Origin: Flavobacterium salmonis
GTDB lineage: Bacteria > Bacteroidota > Bacteroidia > Flavobacteriales > Flavobacteriaceae
NCBI RefSeq assembly: GCF_903819435.1
Contig: NZ_CAIJDP010000079.1
Span: 62,001 to 126,000 of the forward strand
Direction: 5' to 3'
DNA: 64,000 bases
This document shows positions 1-8,354 of this stretch, one piece after another (the first letter of the stretch is position 1; each line of letters opens with the position of its first letter). The position numbers and the translations under genes are program-made. The notes under the pieces were generated by a model. That model was not told where the DNA came from. It ran no database searches and saw only the letters and a list, made by a program, of their open reading frames with translations.

Positions 1-604
1 CAATTTTGAGCCCGTTTATGGAAATCAATGGGAATCGGGCGTTAAAATCTCTCTGCAAAAGAACCTGCTGGATGCCGTTTTGAGTTATTATACTATTGAT
101 GTAACCAATGTGGTAAGGCAGGATCCAAATGATTCGGCTTCCTATCTGCAGAATGGCGAGCAGCGCAGTAAAGGTTTTGAAGCAGATTTAGAATCAAATC
201 CGATGGCAGGATTGTTTTTGCATGCAGGTTTTGCTTATAACGACAGTAAGCTTATAGTCTCTGATGCACTTACTCAAGGACTCAGACCTGTAGATGCCGG
301 TCCTAAACTTTCCGGAACCTGGTATATCAATTACGCTGCGCAGTCAAAAGCTTTGAGCGGGTTTTCTTTAGGCCTGGGCGGCAGTCATTATGGTAAAGAT
401 TTGATGATTAACAACGCTAATGGTTCTTTTTCCACTAATGCTTATACCTTAATCAACTCGGTTCTGAGTTTTGAGAAAACAGGATATGTTTTTTCTCTTT
501 CTGCTAATAATCTGCTCAACGAGTATTATTGGTATGGCGGCCGTGGTATGATTACCCCGGGAGTGCTGCGTGAGGTTATCTTATCTTTAAAATTAAAATT
601 ATAA
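1..604 (+). CDS. TonB-dependent siderophore receptor, C-terminal part (5' truncated by window)
   Basis: The reading frame is open from base 2, so only the last 200 residues or so of the outer-membrane beta-barrel are visible. Seen: alternating barrel strands, the QWESGVK stretch typical of the barrel of siderophore receptors, and near the end NLLNEYYWYGGRG, which matches the YYxxGG(R)G last-strand region of FhuE/FpvA-type receptors. The family imports ferric siderophores using TonB/ExbBD energy. The next gene, 21 bases downstream, is a PepSY membrane protein often paired with such receptors, which supports an iron role. The substrate cannot be told from this fragment. Confidence 0.85.
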   Translation, partial: NFEPVYGNQWESGVKISLQKNLLDAVLSYYTIDVTNVVRQDPNDSASYLQNGEQRSKGFEADLESNPMAGLFLHAGFAYNDSKLIVSDALTQGLRPVDAGPKLSGTWYINYAAQSKALSGFSLGLGGSHYGKDLMINNANGSFSTNAYTLINSVLSFEKTGYVFSLSANNLLNEYYWYGGRGMITPGVLREVILSLKLKL

Positions 605-625
605 AGCTGTTATTTAGAACTTAAA

Positions 626-1723
626 GTGAAAAAAATCACAAAAATATCATTTCAGCTGCACAGCTACCTCGGATTATTTTTCGGGGTGCTGTATTTGTTT
701 TTTGGAATTTCGGGCGCAATGCTGGTTTTTAAAAAAGACATTGAGTATTTCAATAACCCGCCCATGCATTACTGTGTGAAGGGCAGTAAAACCATTTCAT
801 TAAACCAGATGTATCATAAAGTCTCTGAGCGTTATCCTCAGGCAAGACAGATTATGCTGCATACTTTTCCAAGAAATACGCGCGATACCTACGAATTTAT
901 GATTTTTAATTATCAGGATAAGGTGACCGATAATTATCTCTACTGCTGTATGGTAGACCCTTATACTGGAAAAATTATAAGAGAGGGTGATTTTGGCTCT
1001 TTTGAGTCTCCATTTTTTCGCTGGCTGTATCTTGCGCACTACTCACTTTTAATTGATAAACCAGGCAGACTTATAACAGCCATTGCAGGCCTTGCTTTAC
1101 TGCTAAACTTAATTGCGGGTGTGATTATTTATCGTAAAAAGATATTTGCTACTCTTATGTTCCGGGAGAAGTTAAATCGTAAATCCGCCAGAACCCTTAA
1201 TTCATCACTGCACAGGATTATCGGTGTCTGGACTCTGTTGTTTAATTTCATTCTTTTTTTTACCGGTTTCTGGATGAACAAAAGCCTCTTTTTACCTGCT
1301 GAATGGGAATTAATCCCGAAAAAAGAAGTGAATTATCAGGCAAAGGCAGATATAGACCAAGTGATAAAACAGGCCAGGGAAATTCCCAATTTCAGGCCAA
1401 TTGCCGTAAAAATTGCTGCTGATAAAAAAACGGACATTGTTGTAAGCGGCGAGTTTTCTAATACCAAAAACCCTCTGTATTTGGGTAAAGGCAGCGATGT
1501 TTATTATGACAGTGATACCGGTAAGCGGACCAAAACAATACGCATTGAAGAAAAACCATTTTCCGATAGGTTTTACTGGATGATGAAACAGCTTCACCGG
1601 GGTGATTATGATAATTTGTTTGTTAAAATACTTTACGTCATTGCCGGACTGAGCCCCGCAGTGCTTTCTATTACGGGATTTTTTCTTTGGAAAAGAAAAG
1701 GTAGAAAGAAAGCAGACCGCTAA
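626..1723 (+). CDS. PepSY-associated TM helix protein (iron-uptake PiuB-like)
   Basis: The 365-residue protein starts at a GTG codon 21 bases after the receptor stop, so the two probably form one transcript. Hydrophobic helices lie at about residues 12-34, 145-168, 198-216 and 335-356. Between the first pair and again between helices 3 and 4 are soluble stretches with PepSY-like folds (DPYTGKI; YYDSDTGKRTKTIR). The family is inner-membrane and is commonly found next to ferric-siderophore receptors, where reduction or release of iron from the siderophore has been proposed. The iron role here is inferred from family and neighbour; no haem or flavin motif was proven. Confidence 0.8.
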   Translation: MKKITKISFQLHSYLGLFFGVLYLFFGISGAMLVFKKDIEYFNNPPMHYCVKGSKTISLNQMYHKVSERYPQARQIMLHTFPRNTRDTYEFMIFNYQDKVTDNYLYCCMVDPYTGKIIREGDFGSFESPFFRWLYLAHYSLLIDKPGRLITAIAGLALLLNLIAGVIIYRKKIFATLMFREKLNRKSARTLNSSLHRIIGVWTLLFNFILFFTGFWMNKSLFLPAEWELIPKKEVNYQAKADIDQVIKQAREIPNFRPIAVKIAADKKTDIVVSGEFSNTKNPLYLGKGSDVYYDSDTGKRTKTIRIEEKPFSDRFYWMMKQLHRGDYDNLFVKILYVIAGLSPAVLSITGFFLWKRKGRKKADR

Positions 1724-1758
1724 AAAACGTAGATAATACATTATCTTGCATCTTGTGC

Positions 1759-1774
1759 GGTTCTGTCGCATCTG
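1759..1774. repeat. Left terminal inverted repeat of the IS
   Basis: GGTTCTGTCGCATCTG pairs with the complement of 2516-2531 with one mismatch. The sequence just inside it (to about 1812) recurs at 9962-10016. Confidence 0.85.
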
Positions 1775-1803
1775 TCAGAATCAAATATAAGAATTTAAGT
1801 CAT

Positions 1804-2475
1804 TTAAAAATTAGCTCGCCAATTACAGAATGATTTAAACATAGATATCCCTGGTCTAATCATCTGATTCTTTCTAAGCATATGCACAACTTCAATTCCA
1901 CTCAATGTTCGTCTTGCTGATTCAAAGTTTTTAAAGCCTAACCCGTTTTGTATCCTCCATTTTATAAATCGATGGTCCTGTTCTGCAATATTGTTAAGAT
2001 ATTTACACTGCCGAATTTTAATCTTTGAGAACGAACGCTTATTATAGACTTTGATCGCTGCGATATTAGAACCGCTTTTATCAATGTTTATTACTCTTGG
2101 TATGCAGTTATTACTAATTGCTTTAATTAGAAAAGACTGAGCGCTCATTCTTTGTCTTCTTCTGGTCAAAAGAAAGTCAACCGTATTGCCTAATTTATCT
2201 ACTGCTCTATATAAATAACACCAAATACCTTTTACTTTGATATAAGTCTCATCCAATCTCCAGCTTGTCCCCACTCTAACCTTTCTCTTCTTGATCTCCG
2301 ACTCAATGAAAGGTGTAAACTTATAAAACCAGCGCTGAATGGTAGCATGATCAACATGAACTCCTCGCATTTTCATGATCTCTTCAACATCCCGGTAACT
2401 AAGGGTAAATCTTAATTTAAAATACACTGCCTGAAGAATAATAGATTTTGGATAGCTATGACCTGCGGTATTCAT
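1804..2475 (-). CDS. IS6-family DDE transposase
   Basis: The 223-residue protein has an N-terminal helix-turn-helix (about residues 22-55, with VDHATIQRWF) and a DDE catalytic core. The likely acidic residues are D75 in WRLDETYIKVKG, D132 in VINIDKSGS and E165 in NIAEQDHRFIKWR, the arrangement of IS6/IS26-type transposases. Length is normal for the family, and no stop or frameshift is seen, so it could be active. It fills most of the element bounded by the inverted repeats. Confidence 0.92.
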   Translation of the reverse strand: MNTAGHSYPKSIILQAVYFKLRFTLSYRDVEEIMKMRGVHVDHATIQRWFYKFTPFIESEIKKRKVRVGTSWRLDETYIKVKGIWCYLYRAVDKLGNTVDFLLTRRRQRMSAQSFLIKAISNNCIPRVINIDKSGSNIAAIKVYNKRSFSKIKIRQCKYLNNIAEQDHRFIKWRIQNGLGFKNFESARRTLSGIEVVHMLRKNQMIRPGISMFKSFCNWRANF

Positions 2476-2515
2476 TTTTTTTTAGTTTTAAAATTCCAAA
2501 GATAAAAGCTATTCC

Positions 2516-2531
2516 CAAATGCGACAGAACC
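2516..2531. repeat. Right terminal inverted repeat of the IS
   Basis: CAAATGCGACAGAACC is the inverted partner of 1759-1774 (15 of 16 bases). Confidence 0.85.
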
Positions 2532-2742
2532 ACGGAAACTCTGCATTTTAAATATTTATAATATATTTGTAAAACAAAAAGAATAATACTACTGTCTGTT
2601 AATTAGTTAGTATTTTAATTTTTGTGAATGATTTAATATTGAAATAGTAAAATTGAATTTGGGTGCAGAATCGGTGCACAGAGGTTCAAGACATAAATAA
2701 AAGTGGCATTTACAGCGGTTTCAGGCGTAAAGTTCGAATCTT

Positions 2743-2766
2743 GCTCTCCCCACAAAAAGGGTAAAA
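2743..2766 (+). repeat. Direct repeat copy 1, attachment-site-like (tRNA 3' end)
   Basis: The 24 bases from GCTCTCCCCACA to GGGTAAAA recur exactly at 7215-7238. The bases just before (GTTCGAATCTT) resemble a tRNA T-arm. Similarity continues loosely downstream, where both copies have a T-rich terminator followed by a TTTTCAA-type run. The two copies bracket the Lrp, transporter, mesD and mesX genes. Confidence 0.65.
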
Positions 2767-2798
2767 CCTGTAAATCCTAAGATTTACAGGTTTTTTTT
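2766..2798 (+). terminator. Intrinsic terminator
   Basis: An 11-bp perfect stem (ACCTGTAAATC with GATTTACAGGT), a 4-base loop and a run of T make a textbook terminator, of the kind found after tRNA genes. Confidence 0.75.
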
Positions 2799-3067
2799 GT
2801 TTTATACAGTTTTTCAAATTTTTTAAAACTGCTCAAAATCTATATGGCAAAATCGTGGCAAAAAATCGATGCCTTAATACATTTTCTGCCACAAAAGCTA
2901 AGGCGAATTTTAAAAATAATCGCCAACATAAGTTTTGCGGCAGAAACTTAGTAAACTACTTAATTTGGAAAAGTAGGACCTTTACGAAATCAAGCTATTA
3001 GTTTAGGAAAAATTTATGCAACAGATAAAAAACTTTGCTAATTTCAAATAAATATACCATCATAGAA

Positions 3068-3520
3068 CTATCCATACATGTTTTTTATCTCCGACATAAC
3101 AAATGTACTTTGGGTACTCCCTATGCTTTCAACTGATCCCAATTTATTAAACACAAAATCCTGATAATGCTTCATGTCTTTGGCAGAAACTTTCATTAAA
3201 AAATCGTAATCACCTGAAATATTGTAACATTCCACAACTTCTTCTATTTTCATAATATCGCTAACAAACTGATTCCCAATATTACGATCGTGGTGTTTAA
3301 GTTTGATATTACAGAAAACAATGAATCCCCTGTTTAATTTTTCTGCATCAAGGAGTGCTATATATTTCTTAATATAACCGCTGTTTTCCAATCTTTTAAT
3401 ACGCTCAAAAACTGGCGATGCCGAAAGATTTACCATCTTTGCCAGTTCTTTTACTGTGTATTTAGAATTATCGTGAAGTATATTTAGTAACTGAAGATCA
3501 ATATCGTCTATCTGCTCCAT
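3068..3520 (-). CDS. Lrp/AsnC-family transcriptional regulator
   Basis: The 150-residue protein has the full family layout: an N-terminal winged helix-turn-helix (about residues 4-52, with YTVKELAKMVNLSASPVFERI) and a C-terminal RAM/AsnC ligand-binding beta-alpha-beta domain (about 65-145, with GDYDFLMKV). These proteins sense amino acids and control their transport and synthesis. It is transcribed away from a BASS-type transporter, with 168 bases between them. Together with the methionine synthase genes beyond, this suggests control of transporter and/or methionine supply; the effector is unknown. Confidence 0.9.
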   Translation of the reverse strand: MEQIDDIDLQLLNILHDNSKYTVKELAKMVNLSASPVFERIKRLENSGYIKKYIALLDAEKLNRGFIVFCNIKLKHHDRNIGNQFVSDIMKIEEVVECYNISGDYDFLMKVSAKDMKHYQDFVFNKLGSVESIGSTQSTFVMSEIKNMYG

Positions 3521-3644
3521 AGAATATTTTACTTAAAATAGGTTGAATTAATTTGCGAAAAAGAATAATAATCTTCAAATATAACAAAAAACAATACAAA
3601 AACCTTATTTTAATTAAATATAAGATTTAACGGCTTGCAAAACT

Positions 3645-3652
3645 TATTTTTG
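3645..3652 (+). promoter_or_regulatory. Candidate Bacteroidetes -7 promoter element
   Basis: TATTTTTG fits TAnnTTTG. It lies 37 bases before the TTG at 3689, so that TTG is the better start for the transporter. No clear -33 TTTG was found at the right distance. Confidence 0.35.
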
Positions 3653-3688
3653 CCGTATAAAAATCTAAAAATAAAAATTAAGAACACA

Positions 3689-4681
3689 TTGAAGAAATTA
3701 TTAGAAGTATTACGTAAAGCAGGTTTCGACGGTTTCCTGTTAATGATAGGAACCATGATACTGCTGGCCTATTTTTTGCCAAAGCCAGGCTTGGTTAAAG
3801 AACCTGTTTCGCTGGAGGATATTGCCAATGTAGGCGTATCGTTTATTTTCTTGTTTTATGGCTTACGACTGAGTGTTGAGAAACTAAAAGCCGGGCTTGC
3901 TAACTGGAAAATGCACATTGTCGTTCAGTTGACAACTTTTTTGTTTTTTCCGCTTATCGTTTTAGCATTTCGTCCCTTGTTCGTCAACGCTGGCTTTGAG
4001 TTGCTTTGGTTAGGTGTATTTTTTCTGGCAGCTTTACCATCCACAGTTTCCTCTTCTGTGGTTATGGTTTCTATCGCCAAAGGCAACATTCCCGCAGCCA
4101 TTTTCAATGCGAGTATTTCCAGTTTGATTGGAGTAGTTGTTACACCGCTCTGGGTTGGGCTGTTCATAGCTTCTGCAACAGGCGATTTTGATATCACTGA
4201 TATCGTCATAAAGTTGGTTCTTCAAGTCTTGTTGCCTGTTATCATTGGCATCAGCCTCAACTCCCGTTTTGGGGCCATTGCTGAAAAATATAAGAAACAG
4301 CTCAAATATTTCGATCAGGCAGTCATCCTTACCATCATTTACACATCGTTTTGTAAGTCATTCTCCGAACATCTTTTCGAAGGCTTCACTGCATTTGAAC
4401 TTGCTGGACTTGCTACAGGGATGATGGTCTTGTTTTTTGCCGTATTCCTTTGTGTAGGACTACTCAGCCGCTTGCTTGGTTTTTCAGATGAAGATCGTAT
4501 TACTGTGTTATTTTGCGGATCTAAAAAGTCATTGGTACACGGCACCGTCATGTCAAAAGTGCTTTTTCAGCACAGTACCATTACCGGCATCGTATTGTTG
4601 CCACTCATGCTTTACCATGCCTTGCAATTGATTGCAGCCAGCATCATCGCTCAGGGTATGGCTCGACGAAAAGAAGTATAA
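3689..4681 (+). CDS. Bile acid:sodium symporter (BASS) family transporter
   Basis: A hydrophobic protein of about 330 residues with 9-10 predicted membrane segments, beginning near GFDGFLLMIGTMILLAYFLP. Its length and order of helices match the YocS/BASS group, which moves organic anions with sodium. There is no ATG at the N-terminus. The frame opens at a TTG at 3635, but a second TTG at 3689 gives the usual family N-terminus (KKLLEVLRKAGFDG) and lies after a possible promoter element, so it was chosen. It is divergent from the Lrp-type gene and convergent with mesD. A sulfur-compound or 2-keto acid substrate would fit the context, but this is inference. Confidence 0.85.
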   Translation: MKKLLEVLRKAGFDGFLLMIGTMILLAYFLPKPGLVKEPVSLEDIANVGVSFIFLFYGLRLSVEKLKAGLANWKMHIVVQLTTFLFFPLIVLAFRPLFVNAGFELLWLGVFFLAALPSTVSSSVVMVSIAKGNIPAAIFNASISSLIGVVVTPLWVGLFIASATGDFDITDIVIKLVLQVLLPVIIGISLNSRFGAIAEKYKKQLKYFDQAVILTIIYTSFCKSFSEHLFEGFTAFELAGLATGMMVLFFAVFLCVGLLSRLLGFSDEDRITVLFCGSKKSLVHGTVMSKVLFQHSTITGIVLLPLMLYHALQLIAASIIAQGMARRKEV

Positions 4682-4727
4682 TTTTTAGAGCCAATCCCGG
4701 AACGGAGTCTCTAGATTCATTTGTTAG

Positions 4728-4752
4728 TCCGTAGAGTCGTTAAACCTACGGA
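4728..4752. terminator. Hairpin between convergent genes
   Basis: TCCGTAG and CTACGGA form a 7-bp stem in the gap between the transporter and mesD. There is no strong T-run directly after it, so its role as a terminator is only likely. Confidence 0.4.
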
Positions 4753-4799
4753 CAGAGGAGTCAAAAAAAGAACCCCGTTTTTCTAATTAATACATTGAA

Positions 4800-5831
4800 C
4801 TAAATAGCGAATTCTTTGCGTATAATTGCTGCTCCTGCGCTTAAAGCATTTAACTTACCTCTAGCTACGTTTCGAGCTAACGGAGCCATACCGCAGTTTG
4901 TAGAAGGGTAAAGATTTTCAATATTTACAAACTCCAGCGCTTTACGTAGCGTATCAGCTACTTCTTCGGGTGTTTCAATAGTGTTGGTTGCCACATCAAT
5001 GGCACCTACCATTACTTTTTTACCACGAACAAGTTCCATTAAATTATAAGGTACATTTGAGTTATGACATTCTAATGACACAATATCAATTTTAGATTTT
5101 TGAATTTTCGGAAAAATTTCTTCGTATTGACGCCACTCTGAACCCAATGTTTTTTTCCAATCAGTGTTGGCTTGTATTCCGTAACCGTAACAAATATGTA
5201 TAGCAGTTTCGCATTTTAAACCTTCAATGGCTCTTTCCAATACTGCCATTCCCCAATCGTTTACTTCATCAAAGAATACATTAAATGCAGGTTCATCAAA
5301 CTGGATAATATCTACCCCTGCATCTTGCAGTTCTCTTGCTTCTTTATTGAGCGCTTTTGCAAATTCCCACGCCAATTTTTCTCGGCTTTTGTAATGGTCA
5401 TCGTATAAGGTATCTACCATTGTCATCGGACCAGGCAAGGCCCATTTTATAGGCTTATTAGTCTGTTTACGTAAAAATTTAGCATCATCAACAAAAACTG
5501 ATTTTTGACGTGCAACCTGATCTACAACAACAGGAACACTTGCATCATAACGGTCACGGATTTTTACAATCTTACGATTTTCAAAATCTACACCGCTTAA
5601 GTGCTCGATAAAAGTCGTTACAAAATGTTGACGTGTCTGCTCACCATCACTAATGATATCAACCCCTGCCAATTGTTGTTCATGCAAAGAAATACGCAAA
5701 GCATCTTGTTTCCCTTCAAATAAATGATCTCCCTCTAATTTCCAAGGTGACCAAAGTTTTTCAGGTGGAGCAAGCCAGGCAGGTTTGGGTAAACTTCCAA
5801 CAATTGAGGTGGGTAATAGTAATTTCTTCAT
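4800..5831 (-). CDS. mesD: MesD-type core methionine synthase (folate- and cobalamin-independent)
   Basis: The 343-residue protein matches the C-terminal catalytic half of MetE only; the N-terminal folate-binding half is absent. The zinc-site residues can be placed: H212 and C214 in IHICYGYG, E254 in SLECHNS and C313 in STNCGMAP. GSLPKP at the N-terminus and the QFDEPAF motif (about 177-183) are also typical. Such core enzymes methylate homocysteine. The MesD family occurs in aerobes next to a DUF1852 gene (mesX) and is known to need that partner and oxygen but not methyl-folate or B12; its methyl donor is unknown. Here mesX lies 33 bases upstream in the same direction, which makes the family call firm. 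Confidence 0.9.
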   Translation of the reverse strand: MKKLLLPTSIVGSLPKPAWLAPPEKLWSPWKLEGDHLFEGKQDALRISLHEQQLAGVDIISDGEQTRQHFVTTFIEHLSGVDFENRKIVKIRDRYDASVPVVVDQVARQKSVFVDDAKFLRKQTNKPIKWALPGPMTMVDTLYDDHYKSREKLAWEFAKALNKEARELQDAGVDIIQFDEPAFNVFFDEVNDWGMAVLERAIEGLKCETAIHICYGYGIQANTDWKKTLGSEWRQYEEIFPKIQKSKIDIVSLECHNSNVPYNLMELVRGKKVMVGAIDVATNTIETPEEVADTLRKALEFVNIENLYPSTNCGMAPLARNVARGKLNALSAGAAIIRKEFAI

Positions 5832-5864
5832 AATAAAATAATTTTAATGTGTTGTTGTAATTAA

Positions 5865-6917
5865 TTAAAGAGCGAAATTGGCAGACCACTGTTCTAACAC
5901 ACTTTTGTGAGGCTTAATGAAATGCTCTTCAGCATATTTGCCCTGTTCAATAGCCAGTCGGCTGCGCTCTTCGCGGTCATAAACCACGCGAGTCAGTGAA
6001 TAATCTTCTTGTTTAAGACTAGGTTGATAGATTTTCCCAGCCACTGAATTTGCATTGTAAATTTCAGGGCGATAAATCTTCTGGAAAGTCTCCATTGTGC
6101 TGATTGAGCTGATTAGTCCAAGATCAGTATAATCAGCAAGTAGATCTCCGGAATGATAAAAAGCCATCGGAGCCACACTGTTCGGAGGCATGAAAAAACG
6201 AACCTTTAATCCCATTTTAGAGAAATATTCATCAGTGAGAGAATACTGATCCTGCAAATATTCATAACCCAGAACCGGATGCTGATACTCAGTGCGAGTA
6301 TAAGTTTTGTTGCTCGATACACTTAGACAAATGATCGGTGACATCTTAAAGTAATCTTTATAAGTGGTTGAACTCACAAAGCACTTATAAAGTTTTCCGT
6401 GCAAATCACCAAAATTTTCAGGAACACAAAAACTAGATTTATTTTTATTGTACTCGATCAATAAAACACTGAAATCATAATCACGCACATAAGAAGAAAA
6501 ATTATTTCCGGCAATACCTTCAATATGCTGATTAGTCTTACGGTCAAAAATATTCGTTTTTAAAACTTCAATCATTGGCAGATTGTTAATACCATTCTTA
6601 TCATCAATACTCATCGTTACTGTGATGATTTCAAGTTCTACATGGTAACGGTCACCTTTCGGATTATCCAAATGAGCCAATGCATTAAATCGATTGTTAA
6701 TCATATTTAAGGCATTACGCAAGTTTTGTTGGCGATTATCTCCTCTGGCCAGATTTGCAAAATTGGTTGTCAGACGCGTTTGACTTGCTGGGTGATAGTT
6801 TTCATCTAAACAAGTGCTCTTTAGCGTGAATGTAAAATAATTTTTGATTGCATTCTGTGTGTTTTCAATATCTTGCTTTTCGTTTAATATTGTATCTTCT
6901 TGTATGTTCGCTTTCAT
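5865..6917 (-). CDS. mesX: MesX (DUF1852), partner of MesD methionine synthase
   Basis: A soluble protein of about 350 residues recognised as DUF1852 by stretches such as RLTTNFANLARG, the segment around RYHVELEIITV and the C-terminal SVLEQWSANFAL. The frame can be extended to a TTG at 6950, but the ATG at 6917 (MKANIQEDTI) is the better start. The DUF1852 family is required, with oxygen, for MesD activity; it may supply the methyl group by an oxidative reaction, which is unproven. It is the first gene of a mesX-mesD operon. No SAM-riboswitch-like fold was recognised in the upstream bases. Confidence 0.88.
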   Translation of the reverse strand: MKANIQEDTILNEKQDIENTQNAIKNYFTFTLKSTCLDENYHPASQTRLTTNFANLARGDNRQQNLRNALNMINNRFNALAHLDNPKGDRYHVELEIITVTMSIDDKNGINNLPMIEVLKTNIFDRKTNQHIEGIAGNNFSSYVRDYDFSVLLIEYNKNKSSFCVPENFGDLHGKLYKCFVSSTTYKDYFKMSPIICLSVSSNKTYTRTEYQHPVLGYEYLQDQYSLTDEYFSKMGLKVRFFMPPNSVAPMAFYHSGDLLADYTDLGLISSISTMETFQKIYRPEIYNANSVAGKIYQPSLKQEDYSLTRVVYDREERSRLAIEQGKYAEEHFIKPHKSVLEQWSANFAL

Positions 6918-7214
6918 TTGATGAGGATATTTAGTTTTTTTACCTTGCAAATTTCAAAATAAAAGATGGATAATTTTAATTTAGAGTTTAAATCAGATGA
7001 TTATTCCTTTTTAGTGTATTTTTAAAGATTATTTGTCTTTTTAATAATGTAATAATAAAAAAAACAGATAATTTTTCTTTAAAGAACTTAAATATGATTT
7101 ATTTGGAGTTGCATAAAGTAGTGGATTTGATACCTTTTTTGCGACTTAAAGTGTAGGTTTAAAAAAATAAAAATGCAGGAAATATGAGGTTTTCAAGCTT
7201 AAGGTTAGAATCCT

Positions 7215-7238
7215 GCTCTCCCCACAAAAAGGGTAAAA
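7215..7238 (+). repeat. Direct repeat copy 2, attachment-site-like
   Basis: Exact second copy of the 24 bases at 2743-2766, preceded by GGTTAGAATCCT, which is again T-arm-like but has lost the canonical GTTCGA. Downstream similarity to copy 1 continues through about 7370, with a degraded terminator and a TTTTCAA-rich run. Confidence 0.65.
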
Positions 7239-7566
7239 AAAGTAAAAAGTCATTTTTTTCAATCTTTTCAAAAACCCGAAAAAAAAAACGTGGTAAAACT
7301 TGTAAAATCCTAGGATTCGCAGTTTTTTTGTTTTAAAACACTTTTCAATTTTTTCAAAACTTCTCAAAGTTAAAGGTGCGAAATCGGGCATACTCCTGCA
7401 TTTTTCCAATTGTGCACCAGAAAACGCAAAAAAACACCTGTAAAATAAAAGGTTAACGAGATTAATAACTTGTTTCTTTACGCTAAAATTCTATATTTAT
7501 TAATCTAAAAAATTGAATTATGTTATAGCAGATTTGGGTTATTTTTCTTTTTGAAAATGCCCCGTG

Positions 7567-7845
7567 CTGAAAGTAAAAATTAGAAACGTTTATCTTAGAA
7601 TTATCGTAGATGGTATTCGAAAGGAAACATCCACCAAACGTTTATGTGACATTGTACGATGAGATTCAAAAACAGAAAGAACTATTGGAAATAAAGAAGA
7701 TGCCAGATCTTTAAACTTTTTTCTGGATTAACTGATTCTAAGAGTTGATGAATACAAGACGGAATATGTACAACAGAAAGCTATTAACTGCTCAAAAAGT
7801 TATAGATTACGTATTGGGAAAGAGGGGTTTGATTCAAGCTTATTT
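7567..7845 (+). pseudogene. Tyrosine recombinase (integrase) N-terminal remnant
   Basis: Reading from 7567 gives an N-terminal fragment like that of Bacteroidetes phage or conjugative-element integrases: VYLRIIVDGIRKETSTKR, then VR-stop-DSKTERTIGNKEDARSLN, then FFLD-stop. The first stop (TGA) sits where these proteins have a conserved tryptophan, so TGG to TGA is likely. The second is a TAA. The catalytic C-terminal domain is missing. It lies just outside the second copy of the tRNA-like repeat, the expected place for the integrase of the element that left the scars. Confidence 0.7.
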
Positions 7846-8354
7846 TACTCCTTCTTAGAAATATTCTTCTCCGAAATAAAAAAAATATCTTTAAACGGAT
7901 TCATTAAAGCTTTTGTCCAGTGGAGAGTGAATACTTTTTTGAGAATGAGAATAAAACCGGTGAAAGAATTTGGTTTCTGTATGTAAAGGTTTGCTCCATC
8001 ATTAAAAGTATCTTCAATATCTTTAGGGTGATTGGAAGTGGAGAGCATAACAGCAGGAATTTCCTTTAGTTCCTGATCACTCTTTATTTCTGCCAGTGCT
8101 TCCTTACCTCCTTTAACAGGCATATTTATATCTATGAAAACAATATCAGGTTTTGGTTCTGACCCATCTTTTAATTTGTTAACCAGTTCCTGACCGTTGT
8201 CTACTGTAATAACTTCAGAAGGGACTTTTGTGGCATCAAGTGCTTCCTTAAATAACTCTTGGTCATCTTTATCATCATCAGCCAATAAAACTATTATGGG
8301 TTCGATATCTTTTAAGTCGCTTGAAGTTCCGACTGGGTCTTCAGAATTTATCAT
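7845..8354 (-). CDS. Single-domain response regulator (REC only)
   Basis: The 169-residue protein is one receiver domain: acidic pocket LADDDKDDQ (about 25-32), phospho-acceptor D75 in VFIDINMPVKG, Thr/Ser at MLSTS and Lys at IQKPNS. About 20 extra residues at each end have no known domain. Such proteins in Flavobacteria act in phosphorelays or bind partner kinases of the bacteriophytochrome type. No kinase is adjacent, so the partner is unknown. The stop codon lies right at the edge of the integrase relic, which may mean its 3' end was remodelled. Confidence 0.85.
   Translation of the reverse strand: MINSEDPVGTSSDLKDIEPIIVLLADDDKDDQELFKEALDATKVPSEVITVDNGQELVNKLKDGSEPKPDIVFIDINMPVKGGKEALAEIKSDQELKEIPAVMLSTSNHPKDIEDTFNDGANLYIQKPNSFTGFILILKKVFTLHWTKALMNPFKDIFFISEKNISKKE

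Larger units (their letters stand above)
1759..2531. mobile_element. IS6-family-like insertion sequence, 773 bp
   Basis: Terminal inverted repeats are visible at 1759-1774 (GGTTCTGTCGCATCTG) and 2516-2531 (complement GGTTCTGTCGCATTTG), differing at one base. They enclose a single transposase gene. The size and one-gene layout fit the IS6 family. The flanks (TCTTGTGC on the left, ACGGAAAC on the right) are not duplicated, so no 8-bp target duplication is seen. This is compatible with recombination or deletion after insertion. Confidence 0.85.
2532..3067. other. Gene-free stretch holding a tRNA 3'-end-like scar
   Basis: No convincing gene lies here. The stretch contains a T-arm and acceptor-like segment (about 2731-2753), a perfect terminator hairpin, and the first copy of a 24-base direct repeat. 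No complete tRNA cloverleaf could be drawn upstream, so this is best read as an attachment-site scar rather than a tRNA gene. Confidence 0.55.

Noticed and set aside
2700..2755. A complete tRNA gene
   Set aside because: Only a T-arm-like and acceptor-like end is present; no D-arm or anticodon arm could be drawn upstream.
6918..7145. SAM or other methionine-linked riboswitch before mesX
   Set aside because: The bases are AT-rich with no conserved stems recognised.
7146..7409. 87-codon open frame on the minus strand
   Set aside because: It runs through the repeat scar and T-rich terminator DNA, and its translation is Phe/Lys-rich low-complexity text.
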